Shown: positions 1 to 11,779 of the stretch, piece by piece
Numbering within the stretch: position 1 is the stretch's first letter
Layout: each line of letters starts with the position of its first letter
Origin: Polytrichum commune
Taxonomy: Eukaryota > Streptophyta > Polytrichopsida > Polytrichales > Polytrichaceae
NCBI GenBank assembly: GCA_950295325.1
Contig: OX485803.1
Location: 22,444,001 to 22,508,000, forward strand
Reading direction: 5' to 3'
DNA length: 64,000 nt
Program-made: the position numbers and the translations under genes
The notes under the pieces: model-generated
Databases searched by the model: none
Told to the model about the DNA's origin: nothing
The model's input: the letters and a program-made list of their open reading frames with translations, nothing else

Positions 1-1044
1 TGTTCTCCAAAAAATTAACAATAACTGCAATTTCTTTCGGTGAGTTTCTTTATCTTATGCAACTAGGAAGCATGATGTGATAGACAGCAGACATAATTGT
101 TTATAGGGTTAGTACAATCACTTGTTTCATTTGAGCTAGGATGGGGGCTACATTTTCTTGCAGAAATTGGTTCCTCTTGGGTGTATATTCCTCAAGTGCT
201 TTAAGTTCTGATATAAAATCTGGACACGGCTGAGTTTCCACCACAGCACAAAGTATGAGGCATTCGACTTAGTGGCATGCAAAAGTTATCATGCAAATCC
301 CAGTATTCTTGGGATCATTTTGTACGATTTTGTGAATGACTGAAGTGAAACCGAATTACTTCATTTAATGTAATCATATTTCATTGTTCATTTATGTTCA
401 CAGATGCATGGATCCATCTGTGGTCAGGTTCATGTAGTAAATTGCAAGTTATATAATTCATTTGTAGATGCCAAAAGAATTATGCTAAAATACGGTGGTT
501 TCAATGCATGAAGATGAGGATAGCCATAAGTTTCTCCCCATGTCTGTAGCATTGCATTGTTATACCAAAAGTTGGTTCATGTTTAATAACTTGGAAATCC
601 TTGGAGCAGTATCACATCATGACCAATATTTGATCTAAAAGTTTGGAAAGGGCTAAAGGACAGCTTTGCATCACACGTGTATATGTGCATAAACTTGTAA
701 AATTTCTATGTTAGTAAGCTCATGTTACAAATATTGTGAGGATTCAGTTTTGTTGGGAGGGGCATTAAGCTACACAAGATTTATCCCCATTGTTATTCAT
801 GTAGTTTAGAAGTGTTTTGGGTACTCTTATTTGTAGTATGTGGAAATCAAGTACCAGAAGGTTGTGTCTTTGTTTATATCAGATGAAGATACCTATGATC
901 CTTATTGATGTACTGTGAATGATGCAGATTCATGGAATGAGGGATATCAAATTATCAAATATTGAGGAATTGGATAGAAAGATAAAGCTTAATATTGCGA
1001 AGCTTGTACAATCTTGCCATTCTGATAATCTTTTGTCTTTGCAG
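1..1044 (+). other. Upstream intron/exon region of the START-like gene (unresolved)
   Basis: This stretch precedes a well-supported exon at 1045 and must contain intron sequence. It ends in a good polypyrimidine-AG acceptor (tttgcag at 1038-1044). It is AT-rich with stops in all frames. The segment 1-40, followed by GGTGAG, could be the tail of an earlier exon, but no residues are recognisable, so I do not call it. Short open frames around 919-1134 and 995-1234 are explained by the exon that follows or by chance. Confidence 0.5.
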
Positions 1045-1147
1045 GTGTGTTGTGGATATGGATATGAAGCTGGACCTTGTACCTCCTTGGCTTATCAATT
1101 TCATTGCGAGGCAGCTAATAGGACATGGATATAAGCTCTATCAAAAG
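1045..1147 (+). CDS. START-like lipid-binding protein, penultimate coding exon (partial gene)
   Basis: The exon is bounded by tttgcag before 1045 and by AAG|GTTCCT after 1147. The first base completes a codon begun in an earlier exon. The frame from 1046 encodes CVVDMDMKLDLVPPWLINFI followed by ARQLIGHGYKLYQK. The pattern of a strand, then VPPWLINF, then a long amphipathic helix is what I know from the C-terminal end of plant START/polyketide-cyclase-like proteins (Bet v 1-like fold), where the last helix closes a hydrophobic ligand pocket. It joins in phase 0 to the exon at 1558. The ligand is unknown, and the earlier exons carrying most of the domain were not found in the window. The call rests on motif recognition from memory, so a domain search would settle it. 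Confidence 0.7.
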
Positions 1148-1557
1148 GTTCCTTACCTACTCTATTTCTCATTATTAAACTATTGGATTATGAGTGATGA
1201 ATTTATGTTTTTATGTAGCACTTCAAATGACTAGCCAAAGGCTCTTATCTGTAAGTCTGGGAATTTAGTAATCAGCAGACATAATGTATTGGAATCAGGT
1301 GTTTATAGACATGTTGTGTCGAATGGTCCAAGATCAAGAGCTACTCAGTTACTTAGGTCAATCCACATCATTGCAGGCTTCAGTATCTTCTTAATAGTCA
1401 GTCTTGCATTCATCTACACTACTGTAGCTTGCAATGGATCTTTGCTGAAAACATTTTGACTAAACATTTCCAAAGCATCGTTTTCTCTCAGATGCAGGAA
1501 ATCCTACATTAAACTTGACCAAAATTGTATTCCTGATGACTGTAAGTTGTTGTGCAG
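1148..1557 (+). other. Intron of the START-like gene (410 bp)
   Basis: The intron starts with GT after AAG and ends in tgttgtgcag. Splicing keeps the frame and joins KLYQK directly to AVSAVKDSPFEKL. It has stops in all frames and is T-rich near the acceptor, as usual for plant introns. Confidence 0.75.
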
Positions 1558-2592
1558 GCAGTGTCAGCGGTTAAGGACAGTCCATTTGAGAAGTTGGTAA
1601 ACTCTGAACCTATGTACAAGCGAATACAAGGTGCGATTGAATGTCCTTCTCCAAACGTGATGATGCCCTTAGAAATCGACAAACCAAAAATTAGAGAAAT
1701 TTTCAAGCAAGAAGATCTTAGTTTGGTGGAGAGTGCTTTCAAGAACCTGTCAGACCTACAGCAGGTTTCAACAGATCATTCTTTGGAAGAGTTGATTTCT
1801 AACGAAGTGCCAGCACAGGAGAACAAAATTGTGACTGACAAACTGCCAGTTGCTGATAGTTGCCTGCCACTGCCCTCTGAGATTGCACCCAATAATGGAA
1901 CAACATCTTCTCTAGAAGATGGCTCCAAGATTGCACCTCTTTCCCCAGAGCTTGAGGAACAGCTGAATCGTGACATTGAGTCGAATGGTACGTCGGACCC
2001 TGAGGTTCTCTGGGCACTTCAAGTCCTCAATAAACTAATAGCCCATTTCAATGCACAGAAAGCCAACTCTCAAACAAACGGTAGATCCATGCAAACTGTC
2101 CCGAATGGTGAGGTTCCAAATCAACCAGCGAAAGCAGACAAGCCTCAGGAGAGGAATCATGATGCAGATGAAGGTAACGGGTCTTCGCTACAGAATCCAA
2201 CTTTAGAGCTTATTATGTACAACACCAATAGAGTACAAACGGAAGCGGCATTAGACAAGGCGAAGGAAGAGGCCATTTTGACAAACGGGAGTTTTAAGCA
2301 AGCAAACCGCCTGATTGCCACAGGTCTACCCACCATATCAGGAATTGCGATGAATGGGAAGGTCAAGGAGGGAAAACACCATCATCACGAGGAAAAACAC
2401 CATCATCTCGAGGAAAAACAACATCATCATGAGGAAAAACACCATCATCATGGTGCACGTAGCCATCATTCACATTTTGGCTATCGGCTATTCCGGCCTT
2501 TTAGGTTGAGGAAGAAAGACAAGGAGGGCAAACATTCAAAGAAAACAGCAGAAGCTGTTTTAGTAGATACGACCTCAAAAATCGATTCATGA
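1558..2592 (+). CDS. START-like lipid-binding protein, last coding exon with His-rich tail
   Basis: This single 345-codon open frame ends at TGA 2590-2592. It begins with AVSAVKDSPFEKLVNSEPMY, the end of the final START-type helix. A long polar linker, probably disordered, follows. A conserved-looking helix ALQVLNKLIAHFNAQK lies near 2013-2060. A histidine-rich segment (about 2374-2485) contains 21-bp in-frame repeats encoding EEK(H/Q)HH(H/L). The C-terminus is basic (FRPFRLRKKDKEG, then KHSKK). Clean length, proper splice phase and amino-acid composition mark it as a live exon, unlike anything to its right for 60 kb. The His-rich and basic tail could bind metal or acidic membrane, but that is inference. 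The short antisense frames across it are shadows. Confidence 0.8.
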   Translation, partial: AVSAVKDSPFEKLVNSEPMYKRIQGAIECPSPNVMMPLEIDKPKIREIFKQEDLSLVESAFKNLSDLQQVSTDHSLEELISNEVPAQENKIVTDKLPVADSCLPLPSEIAPNNGTTSSLEDGSKIAPLSPELEEQLNRDIESNGTSDPEVLWALQVLNKLIAHFNAQKANSQTNGRSMQTVPNGEVPNQPAKADKPQERNHDADEGNGSSLQNPTLELIMYNTNRVQTEAALDKAKEEAILTNGSFKQANRLIATGLPTISGIAMNGKVKEGKHHHHEEKHHHLEEKQHHHEEKHHHHGARSHHSHFGYRLFRPFRLRKKDKEGKHSKKTAEAVLVDTTSKIDS

Positions 2593-4992
2593 CCTGTAAA
2601 ACAAGGTTAGTGCGATCAACACATTCACGCTTTCCGTGATTCCTTGATTCACACAGCTGTAACCTTTTCACAGATCTAATTTTTTTATCACTTCCTTCTT
2701 ACGAAGTGTGTTGTAAATACATTGAAACATCTCTAAAAAGAGATATTCAACATAGTCAAGATCTGTCTGGAACTATTGCTCCTGACATTTTTTTCCTCCC
2801 TTCTAAACTATTCATTTCCTTGAGGGCTGTAACTTTTATGGCTTTGATATCAACAGTGACATGTCCATCCGTCTGATTTTAGTGCCACACATTTTGAAAA
2901 TCTTTGGTAAGAGTTAGTGAAGGACTCTCCAACTTCAACTCAAGTGGACCTTCCTGGTCTGGAAGGAAAATTTATCTGAAATTCGTGATTGGATGGCTGA
3001 ATTTTGATAGAGGTGAAGTGCACTACATATCATTGTTTCCTTCCTTTCATTCGGGTCTCAAGCTAGTTTTTACAATGCTTTGTAAAAGCATATAATCACA
3101 TTGGCTTCAAGCACCAACTGGAGTTGGAGGCTCCAATGTAGGTTGGGCCCATGGATTTTACAATTTTGCACTTTACGAAAATAATATACAAGGTATCATA
3201 AGCAAGTGAGGCATGTCACTTGTGTTTCGACACTCCTGAGGTATTAGGTAGGTTCATATCAAGGTACTCGAGGAGAATGTAAGCAGAAAGGGTCGGGCAT
3301 GACCAAGAAGAGTAGCAGAAATGGAGGGCCCTATATGACCACAATGGGTTTTGCAGCATTCCAACTGAGAAATTGAGGAAGAAATTTGGGATATGATTGG
3401 ATTGGATCACTCAAAAGTATCTGAGGTGACAAGAATAGGTGTGACTACTTAATTCTTCAAGGTCTAGAGCCCATGCAGGTCTTGTATGGAAGTGGATACT
3501 GTAAAACTCTATCCCTTTTAAAATCCTAATTTATCGATTGGATTTTTCCAATTAGACCAATGCATGCATGAAGAAGAAATATAGAGACATTTGGACTTTT
3601 GCAAATGACCTAGGTCGAAAGAGTATTGTGTATACTTGATCACTGCATGTGTTCTACAGTATGATTATTAGTTTGGACCCTTGGGATGTGATTGCATTAA
3701 CTAATGCTTTTCTACGAATTTTCAAGTATTGTAATCAAATTTCTTAGAGTGCACCCTCTAGACAGGGACAATTCTCTTGTGAGTTCTGGTTCTTGAGGCT
3801 TTATAAGATATGATGGTGTGTTTGTCCACTGATTATGTTATTGAGGGCCTCTTTGGAGGTCTAGGCTGGGAAAATTATTCTCATAGTTGCCCAGCCTATG
3901 CGTCCAAAAAGGGACCCTTCAAACCATAACGTGGGGTTTTGCATATGTGCAGAGAGACAAAGATGCTGGCATACCTTATAAAGACAATGGGAGCAAGAAA
4001 ATTTGCTAGATTTGGTGAGCACGCTCTTGTACGCAGTTGTATGCACATGTTAAGATATTAAATCTAGGTTTCTACCATATAGATCAAATTTTGAAGGGAT
4101 TCGTAACAAGCATTCTTGTAGTGTAAACAAAATTTGAGCATTGAAAATCTTTCATCCCAGTCGTTTCAATTTTTAAATCACAACAGTTGACCTCGAGATG
4201 TCAAGAAAACATCAACTGGTGACCCTATTTATAATTTTCAATCATTTAGAGAACAATGAAAATAATGAAGGGGAATTTGACACTGTAATGCACTCTTTTT
4301 GATCGATCGCTGTAATTCGTGAAGTATTGAACATGTGGATTTAGGCAGCCATGCCCAACTATCAATTAGAGTTTTGGTGCTAAGTTCCCAACATTTCCAT
4401 CTTCAACTTACATTGTGGCCACAAATTCTTGGCCATAAAAATTGCAACACATACATCAAATTTGTGTAGAGTGCTAGGACTAGAAGACTTGCTTTGAGAG
4501 GAAGGTGCCGATTTCTTCAATCACATTATGGAGAAAGAAATACCTTTCCTTCTTCCATCGATTCCGAATATGAATGAATAAGGTAGACTGGTGTTTGCTT
4601 AGATCTCTAAAATTTGGACACTTGTCTTTAAGGGGTGTGTAGTTAGGTGTAGATCTAAGAATGGACACCAAAAAGACACGTGTTAAAGAGAGAGTGGACT
4701 ATGGGTTCAAAATGTGATAAACCATTTCAAAGTCAATAGTCATCATAATCGAAGGGCACTTACATGACCATGTAATGAGCACAAGAATCTTCACTTCAAA
4801 GAAGCATAAGTTACTCACACGAGCTCTAAAATTATGAGGGAATTGACTATGGACATGATTTGAATTTGCTAATCATCTCGCACTCATTGCATGTTCCATA
4901 TCCTATGAGACATGAGTGCAAGGACACAAAGTGTCCAACTAAGGCCCACTAACCTTGTTGAAGTTGAATCCACATCTTCTTACCACCACTTA
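2593..4992. other. 3' UTR and AT-rich intergenic DNA with one dispersed repeat
   Basis: The first few hundred bases after the stop are presumably 3' UTR; I cannot place the poly(A) site. No coding frame is believable. About 4600-4960 resembles 54425-54720 and the start resembles 59765-59850. They share a core 'gtgtgtrgttaggtgt', then 'aagaatggacacc', and in the first two an end like 'ttgctaatcatct...catatcct'. This suggests an old repeat family of ~330 bp with no readable ends. Confidence 0.4.
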
Positions 4993-5493
4993 GGGTCACT
5001 TCACACACAAGACTGAGAGCCCGTGACCATTACACATCAAGCACCTCTCATTGGTGGAAAAGGCAGAGTTGGTCCAAGTTCGCTTCACACTACACTTGAG
5101 GGACCAACAGAGTATGTGAATGCAAGATGGATGTAAAGTCTACATGGATTCCTACATGGCATGCAATGGATCATGTTTCATGGTCACTTGGACTATTTTT
5201 CAAAACCATCTCTTGGAAGTAGGCGTAACACAAAACCAGGAGACCATGGCACTCCGAACGCTCACGACCGTTGGTTTATTCTATTTTATCATGTGTGAGG
5301 ACCCGCATGAATAGAAATTCATTGAAATAGCATTTGGTTGAGGGCCCGGTCACATACAACTTCAAACTACACTTTGAGGATCCGTGACCACAGTACATGA
5401 TTTTGGAGGTGTGTTGGGATGGCCTTTGGACACTTTCTTTTGGGCTCTCACAATTTTGTAGTCACGACTCTTGGCTCGTATGTGAAGTGGCCC
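4993..5493 (+). mobile_element. Tourist-like MITE, family E copy 1 (PIF/Harbinger type)
   Basis: The 501-bp element is flanked by TTA at 4990-4992 and 5494-5496. The left end GGGTCACTTCACACACAAG and the reverse complement of the right end, GGGCCACTTCACATACGAG, form imperfect TIRs of roughly 35 bp. A TTA/TAA TSD with GG-rich TIRs is the known signature of PIF/Harbinger-derived Tourist MITEs. It carries a 64-codon open frame (5120-5314) that recurs in the other two copies but resembles no transposase. Other copies are at 22258-22687 and 57987-58484. Confidence 0.85.
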
Positions 5494-5496
5494 TTA

Positions 5497-7005
5497 GTTG
5501 TGCACCCAAACAAACAGAGGTTTTATATTAGAATGCCTTGTAAAATACACAGGCCGGACTTTACAGATCAAAAAGTGGACTCTTCCCCTTTGTATTCAAA
5601 ATTATTGCTTTGCTCATAGGCCAAGGATTCAACTACCTAGCAGATAAACGGCGATAATAGAACATGGGGGTGTATGTTTTGTAGTTTATACGAGCCTCCA
5701 CCATGTTATATATTCATCTCACATACAAATTAGCATCGTGATGATCAAATTTCTTCACAACATTTCTTAGCCATTTAAATGTGGCCTCTTTTAATTACAA
5801 GATATACTTGCTAGCAAATCCTAGAGGTGTGATTAGATTGAGCATAGTATTTGTAAGTGGTTTTGGAGACTTCCATTCCCAATTGTGAGTATAGCTTGAC
5901 ATTGTAGCGTTGTGCATGTAAAAACATGCACATTCTTAGCATGTCTTCACCCAATCCCAATGGCCCATCCAACGTAGGGTAGGTGTTGACTATTGCTATG
6001 AGTATGTAATCTTGAATGATATTGGAGTCGGAGTTCTTTTATTCTAAGACCAATCCCATCTTGATTATTAAGAAAGGAAACACGTGTGTGGGGGGGGGGG
6101 GGGAAGTGGGGACCACCTTGACAATGTCATGTCTAAAAATGAAAGCAATACGTAACACAAGTTGTATATACGCAATATGATAGCAATGGATGTGATATAG
6201 GTATAAACTTCAATATCCGGAGCAACAAGCACGATTGAAGAGCCTCTTCAATTTGACACTTTTAGCGGTGGGTTCCATACTAATCTCTACACACTCATGT
6301 CTAACACAAAAAGGAAAGGAAATAGATAAGTCCCCACGCACACTAAAGCTATGAGATTTTATTGTGGGCATTTTCAACCCCACTTTGCACATACATGATT
6401 GATTGTTGGATCAGCAAGGAACTACCTCACATGATCAACAATAGCAACAGATGACAGTTAGTTTTTTTTTTCCAAGTTAAAAATTATAAAGTCATCAAAT
6501 TGATTTTTTGATTTTTGATTTTTATAAAATCAATCACACAGACCTTCCCAATTGTATTGACCATTGAACCTAACCCAATGTATATATTGTGATCACATAC
6601 TCCAATCCCATCGCACAACATGTCCTTGGATGTCCATTCTTAATTACCGTTGCCACATACCACCCCAAAAATATACGTGTTCAATCAAGAAGAGTAACCG
6701 CATTAAGGTCCACATCCTTCATTTGAAGTTTGGCGGATGGCCACGAAGTTTCACATCTCATGTTCAACAATGATGGCGAGTCATGGTCAATCACGCGGGC
6801 CACACTTGTGATATATTGTGGAATAATGTGGGATGCATACATGAGCACTTTCAAGTCCCTCCCCACACCACTTATACATGAGCCCACAAAGAGAGAGTTG
6901 AAGAGGAGTGGCGATGAATGGGCCATGAATGGGAACCACCGGCGACTCAACCACACCGCCTACTCATGATGAGCATGAGAGAGAGAGAGAGAGAGCCGAT
7001 GGACG
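5497..7005. other. Intergenic DNA without recognised genes; poly-G and GA tracts
   Basis: No splice-consistent or conserved frame is seen. It contains a G homopolymer near 6087-6103 and a (GA)n microsatellite near 6979-6995. Short overlapping open frames at 6564-6969 on both strands have no recognisable protein. Confidence 0.4.
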
Positions 7006-7490
7006 AGCAAGGGCAGTCAAAGCACGACTTGATGCCTCACCAAGGAACCGCCGTGTGCGCAATCAATAAGAGTTTCAATCAATGGGTGGTGTGTTGGAGC
7101 ACATTGGCGACACAATTGGCGAATGAATCATCTTGATGATGACGGCCGGTTTACATCATGAATCATGAAGTTGGACCATGGAAGATGGTTTTTTTTCATG
7201 GTCCGACTTGATGGTCCAACTTCCATGGTCTGGTTTATGAAAATATCAATTCACAAGCAAGGGCAGTCAAAGCACGACTTGCTGCCTCACCAAGGAACCA
7301 CCGTGTGCACAATCAATGGGTGGTGTGATGGAGCACATCGGCAACATAATTGGCGAATAAATCATCTTGACGATTAGTGTCCGGTTTACACCATGGACCA
7401 TGAAGTCAGACCATGGAAGATGGTCTTTTTTCATGGTCCGACTTGATGATCCAACTTCCATGGTCTGGTTTATGAAAATATCAATTTACA
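7006..7490 (+). repeat. Imperfect tandem duplication, ~250-bp unit x2
   Basis: AGCAAGGGCAGTCAAAGCAC starts at 7006 and again at 7256. The two units (7006-7255 and 7256-7490) stay alignable to tatcaatt(c/t)aca at their ends. Unit 2 is ~15 bp shorter, mainly through loss of bases in the 'aagagtttcaatc' stretch. Each unit joins a flanking sequence to the left terminus of a family A Tourist MITE (ccggtttacaycatg). Part of the flanking sequence recurs inverted at 20501-20560. Confidence 0.85.
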
Positions 7491-7937
7491 AAGCCCTTGG
7501 GCCCCTTCACTACATGTAAATCGATTGTGGACCAAGAGGAATGACCATGCACCCAAAAACGATTGTGTTGACTTTTCTAATATATGTCCAAAAAAGGCAG
7601 TTTTGAAAAAAACATAAAGTTTGACCATTCTTTTGGCTCTCTTCCCCGGAACAAAAAATTCATTAAAATTTTATTATGACAATATTTCTCTGCCATGGGC
7701 CCTTGCCTTATTCAACCGGAACACCTCTTTTGCCTCGCCCACTGCAAAACCCGTTGGACCATGTTAGTGGATGATGTAGGCCTTAAAATATGTCTTTTGG
7801 GGACCTCAAACTCCATAGTCACTATGACATTTTTTCCCTTGGTGTAAACCGAAGTGGACCCAGGACGAGTTCAATAGCCAATCACATGTTTCACAAGGCC
7901 TTAGGACGACTTCATGGTCCATGGTGTAAACAACCCC
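7377..7937 (+). mobile_element. Tourist-like MITE, family A copy 1
   Basis: The 561-bp element is flanked by TTA at 7374-7376 and 7938-7940. The left end contains CCGGTTTACACCATGGACC. The right end contains GGTCCATGGTGTAAAC followed by AACCCC, giving an inverted terminal match with small gaps. The internal sequence matches the copy at 11962-12477 (for example gtggaccaagaggaatgacc) and the right half of the copy at 29985. No coding capacity. Confidence 0.75.
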
Positions 7938-7945
7938 TTAGTAAC

Positions 7946-8143
7946 CAGAGAGATTTTTGGGCGTAATCGGTCGATATCCTAGTGTTGGCAAGTCCAACCG
8001 GTTACATGTTGACATCTTTCAATTTTTCTTTATTAAATTGGAGTATATTTTATAAAATCTTCTAAAACGGTCAACAATTTTCCTGAAGTCTTGAATTTCA
8101 ACTGGTTCATCTGTAACTAGCAGCCGGTTCTCCCCGTTCATTG
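7946..8143 (+). mobile_element. Non-autonomous hAT element, family B, terminally eroded copy
   Basis: About 198 bp, aligning over its length with the intact copy at 42106-42333: agatttttgggcgtaatcgg near the left, accggttacatgttgacatc in the middle, and ccggttctccccgttcattg at the right. The left terminus CAGTGTCYGGGGAG has lost about 5 bases, and no clear 8-bp TSD remains. It directly abuts the right TSD of the Tourist copy at 7377-7937. Confidence 0.7.
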
Positions 8144-8257
8144 TTGAACATAGAAAGTAGAAGTTATGTAACTGAAACTCTTGACCGTCCGTCGTCGGGT
8201 GGGGAGAGGTCCACCTCTGAATCATGGTTAGGCTTGGTTTATGTAACTCACGAACTA

Positions 8258-8541
8258 CACTAAACATTGTATTGAGTGTCACCAATTCTTTTTGTCTTAC
8301 TCAATACTAATTGTAATCCGCCCGTGTAAATCTAACATTATTTCTCGATCCTTGTAAAAAAAAAATTTAGGGCATTAGAGATTTACAATGTTGCAATTAC
8401 TGTCACTTACAAAGTGTTTTTTTGCATCCGGAGTTCAATCATCCGTGATATAGTTGTAAACTTGTTCATAAGAAGTGTCATAAAATAGAAATGTTACCAC
8501 AATGACATTACCTACCATATGACACTAAATACAATATTTAG
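8258..8541 (+). mobile_element. Palindromic-ended MITE, family H copy 1
   Basis: It starts CACTAAACATTG after TA (8256-8257) and ends in ACAATATTTAGTA. It aligns internally with 38086-38456 (gttgcaattac.gtcacttac and ttgtaaacttgttcata). Each terminus is itself a short imperfect palindrome of the form CACTAAAYATGATATTTAGTG. The right TA is mutated to TG. Confidence 0.7.
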
Positions 8542-8560
8542 TATGGCTTAGGTTCTCAAC

Positions 8561-8803
8561 GAAGAAAGGGAAGGATCATGTATGATTGTACCTCTCATCC
8601 ATCCAACATAAGAACTTGACCCCCTACAAGTTTGTGATTGATTCATCTCAAAGAACTTGGATTGCACTGCTTCGGGGTCTTTGAAACTAATTTCTGTGTG
8701 AAATGAACTAAGAAAAGTAACCTACAAGCTACATAGCATTTCAGGGTTTTTATGTTGGATGATGAAGAGGTACGGTTGTATGCGGTAATCCCCTCTCTCT
8801 TTG
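8561..8803 (+). mobile_element. Long-TIR MITE, family I copy 1
   Basis: The left arm (ggatcatgtatgattgtacc, then tctcatccatccaac) is inverted at the right arm (gttggatgatgaagaggtac, then ggttgtatgcggtaatcccc, then tctctct). That is about 45 bp of imperfect TIR around ~150 bp. Related copies are at 19594, 23919, 24945 and 51468. No TSD is clear here. Confidence 0.65.
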
Positions 8804-10403
8804 TTCAAGTGTGGGAGTGTAAGGAACTTTGCCATGACCAATCGCAAACATGTTAACTTGATCAAAACTCATCATAATGATTCATCCATGGAGGCACAAC
8901 ATTATTCGTAATTTCTTAGTTTTGTTCATGTGAGTTGATCGGTTATTATTAATTACCAGTTTGAGTAGGTGGGTGACTCACCGGTCCCATGGCTTGTCAT
9001 CTACTCTCCTCTCAATGGGTATCTAGTCCATAATGTGCAGTTGGAAGGCACGTTCATTGCTATATTGTGCCTCGGCAAAATGTGGCAGGTTTTTGAAATT
9101 CATATTGATCTCCTTTGAACTTGAAGAAAATACTTATGGTAAACGAATTTTGTTCTAAAACACAAGGTATATGAGGCAACTCAAAAAGTAACTCTTCCGT
9201 CACATTAGAATCATGGGTGGTGGCTTTTGATTGTGTATTAACTCTCCAACTCATGGGCCTTGAGGATGGGAAGGTTTCATCGGTAGTTGAAAATGAGACA
9301 CACTTCGTGTTGGAGTGTCCACTATATATCTTCGTTAGAGATAAGTTTTAATCACTTTTTGAGAATATAATATCATGGAGTCTCAAGTCTTTGTTTCAAT
9401 CAGACCATCAAAGTCAACATTAGCTTATATCTCACGGAGACTACTGCACTTTGCCACTCTAAGGAACCAATTGATTCGATACCAGCCTTGTGTGCTTTCA
9501 GTCTCATAAACCCTTTGGCTTCCTAAACTTCAAAATCAATTTCATTTCATTGGTGCATAAAATGCTCGTTAAAATTCCGGAGTTTAAGTGGAGGGTGCAT
9601 TCTCTAGCATAATGTCTCTCTGCTACATCTGGAAAGCTTTTTTTATTTTAATTGGCCACTTTTGATTTGCATAATCCACGGCCGCTGATCTTCAGCTTGA
9701 TGAAATCATCCATAATTAGGTGACCTCATGAAAGCTTAATATTGGACGACATTCATGTCTCATAAAGAATTATTGCTCGCTTGCTCAACGCTCCATAAGG
9801 CCTGTGGACTGCAGGCCCATGAAACTATGAGAATGAGGTGCAATTCGGGCCGCAACACTAATTTCATACACATTGCCCCACGCCTCGGACCTTATCTCAA
9901 AAATTGCATGCCTTGTATGGTCACTTTTCTTAATCAGGACTTCAAATTGGCGTAACGTTTGCTTAGGTACGATGGATCTAACAAATGGCATGAAAAATCA
10001 ATGTGCTTGAAAGAGAAAGGACCACAACTTTTGATATACTAGCCACTAGACTCAATAGCCAACACTATGGCATGCACATAAGTATTCTTTAACAGAATCA
10101 TCACACATGCACTTTACATAATAATAATAAAAATAATAATAAGGAATCAATCAAAGAAGTTCCATTTCTCAATCAATTTTTTGTTGATGAATCACTGTAG
10201 ATTTGCTAGTGTAACACACATTCTGGTAAGTAAATGCGGTCAGTAGACGATGGAGAACTGTCATGAAAAACTAACCGAATAACACCCACATACCTTATAC
10301 CTAATATGCAAAAAAATTATGGCACTCCACACGAGGAGCATGAGAAGCGTTTCAAACTATGAAGTACTCATGGCAGTAACTTGACTTGTTAAAAGTTCCC
10401 CTC
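8804..10403. other. Intergenic DNA, no recognised feature
   Basis: Stops are frequent in all frames. Roughly 10170-10320 has faint similarity to 43800-43950 (shared 'aataacacccacata' and nearby blocks), suggesting another old repeat without definable ends. An (ATA/AAT)n patch lies near 10120-10142. Confidence 0.35.
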
Positions 10404-10529
10404 CAATGAATGGGGAGAACCAACAGCTAGTTACAGATGAACTAGTTGAGTTTGAGAAATAATTGGTTGAAGTTCAAGACTTCAAGAAAAGTACATGTCG
10501 ATTTGTAGGAATTTTTGGAATATACCTCG

Positions 10530-10887
10530 CATTACACCCTAACCTCTGTAACATCACCATCCGTAATGTCACTCCCTCTCTTATATCTAAAACCCTAGGG
10601 AACGGATGTGTTCAGTTTACGTCTCCCTTCTTGTTGTCACATTTTCCTCTCATATTTCACAAATTTTGATGTTTAAGTAATCCACCAAAGAATTCAAACC
10701 ACACGCTTGCGTGCATCATGTTGTTATCATTGTCAGCGTTGCAATGTTGACTTTCTTTAATTCCATAATGTCATATGCTACATTGGTTCTCTATTATCAC
10801 ACATCCATGTTAACAATACATACTTCCTTAATATCATGTGCACTTTGGTTGCCACATGCATGATATTAGGGAGGTTAGAGTGTAGTA
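10530..10887 (+). mobile_element. CACTA-type MITE, family C copy 2 (nested in hAT)
   Basis: The left end CATTACACCCTAACCTC and the right end GAGGTTAGAGTGTAGTA are inverted repeats. They differ from canonical CACTACACCC and GGGTGTAGTG by point changes. Internal sequence matches the copy at 16271-16770 (ttggttgccaca... inverted, catgatatta.gga). It interrupts the hAT host between 'atacctc' and 'aaaggaaaacc'. The 3-bp TSD is not readable here. Confidence 0.7.
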
Positions 10888-11073
10888 AAGGAAAACCAAA
10901 AGATCACAACATGTAACAACATGTTGGACTTCGAAACACTAGGATTTTGTTTTTGTTTTCTTGGCACAAATTAAAAGCGGATTCAATAGCAAAGAAAAGG
11001 TACAACCACCTCGAGCAAGACAAAGGGGACTTAAGAAATAATGCACATATGGGGCCTAACTTCCAAGTAACCA

Positions 11074-11779
11074 CTAAATTGCTACAAATAACAATAAGAC
11101 CTTTGACACAGACATTGTCAAAATCTTTAAGAACATCTTCGTAGGCAACATCCGGTCCGTTGCCACGGCTTTTTCCAAATCCGTGAGAGTCCGTTGCCAC
11201 TCAAGTCTACCATAGTCAAGTAAGGAGTCCCACATAACTTGGTGTGTTTTCTCCACTAGCCATTGAAGAGCATTAAAAACCATATCATTCCGTTGACGCC
11301 AAATAATCCATGGAAGACCGCTCCTCAAGAAGAACCAAATATGACTAAAAGGTTTCAGTGATTTGCTAAGAGGTTGATCAAAGAGGCACTGCATTATTGA
11401 AAAAGATTTCTGAGGGCTGTTACCTTTTTTAGCAAAGAGTTGCCAAATGATGTTAGCCGCATAGCGCCACACTTGTTGAGCCAAAGGGCAATTGAAGAAT
11501 ATGTGCTCCACCGAATCCACACTTGGGGAGCCACAATGAGGGGCAACTCTTATCAATTTTTGCCGGGATTCGTCCACGCCATTCGTTCACCACCACTGCC
11601 TTATGAATGATTGACCAAAAGAAGGCCGCCTCCTTCTGTGCCTTGTGCTTATGCCAAATGATCCTCCAATTCAAAGAGGTGTGGGGAGGAATTTCATTCT
11701 GCCATTTGTCAGAGATTGGCCTTTTGAAAGTCTCTTGCGAAGTCATCCAATTTCTTCCAAACTTGGCCAAATATGCCAA
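11074..11779 (-). pseudogene. LINE ORF2 3' part: zf-RVT domain and C-terminus
   Basis: Two overlapping frames together show the plant zf-RVT pattern. The first (11453-11779) has WRIIWHKHKAQKEAAFFWSI, then VNEWRGRIPAKI. A frameshift leads into the second (11074-11577), with VEHIFFNCPLAQQVWRYAAN and then WIIWRQRNDMVFNALQW. In intact LINEs this zinc-binding region follows the reverse transcriptase. The frameshift near 11530 makes this copy non-functional. The same segment is found at 34590-35060 and 48316-48770. Confidence 0.8.

Noticed and set aside
1509-2366. Minus-strand frames over the START-like last exon
   Set aside because: They are antisense shadows of a well-supported coding exon.
11453-11779. 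A separate small gene on the minus strand
   Set aside because: It is the zf-RVT part of the LINE ORF2, joined to the adjacent frame by a frameshift.
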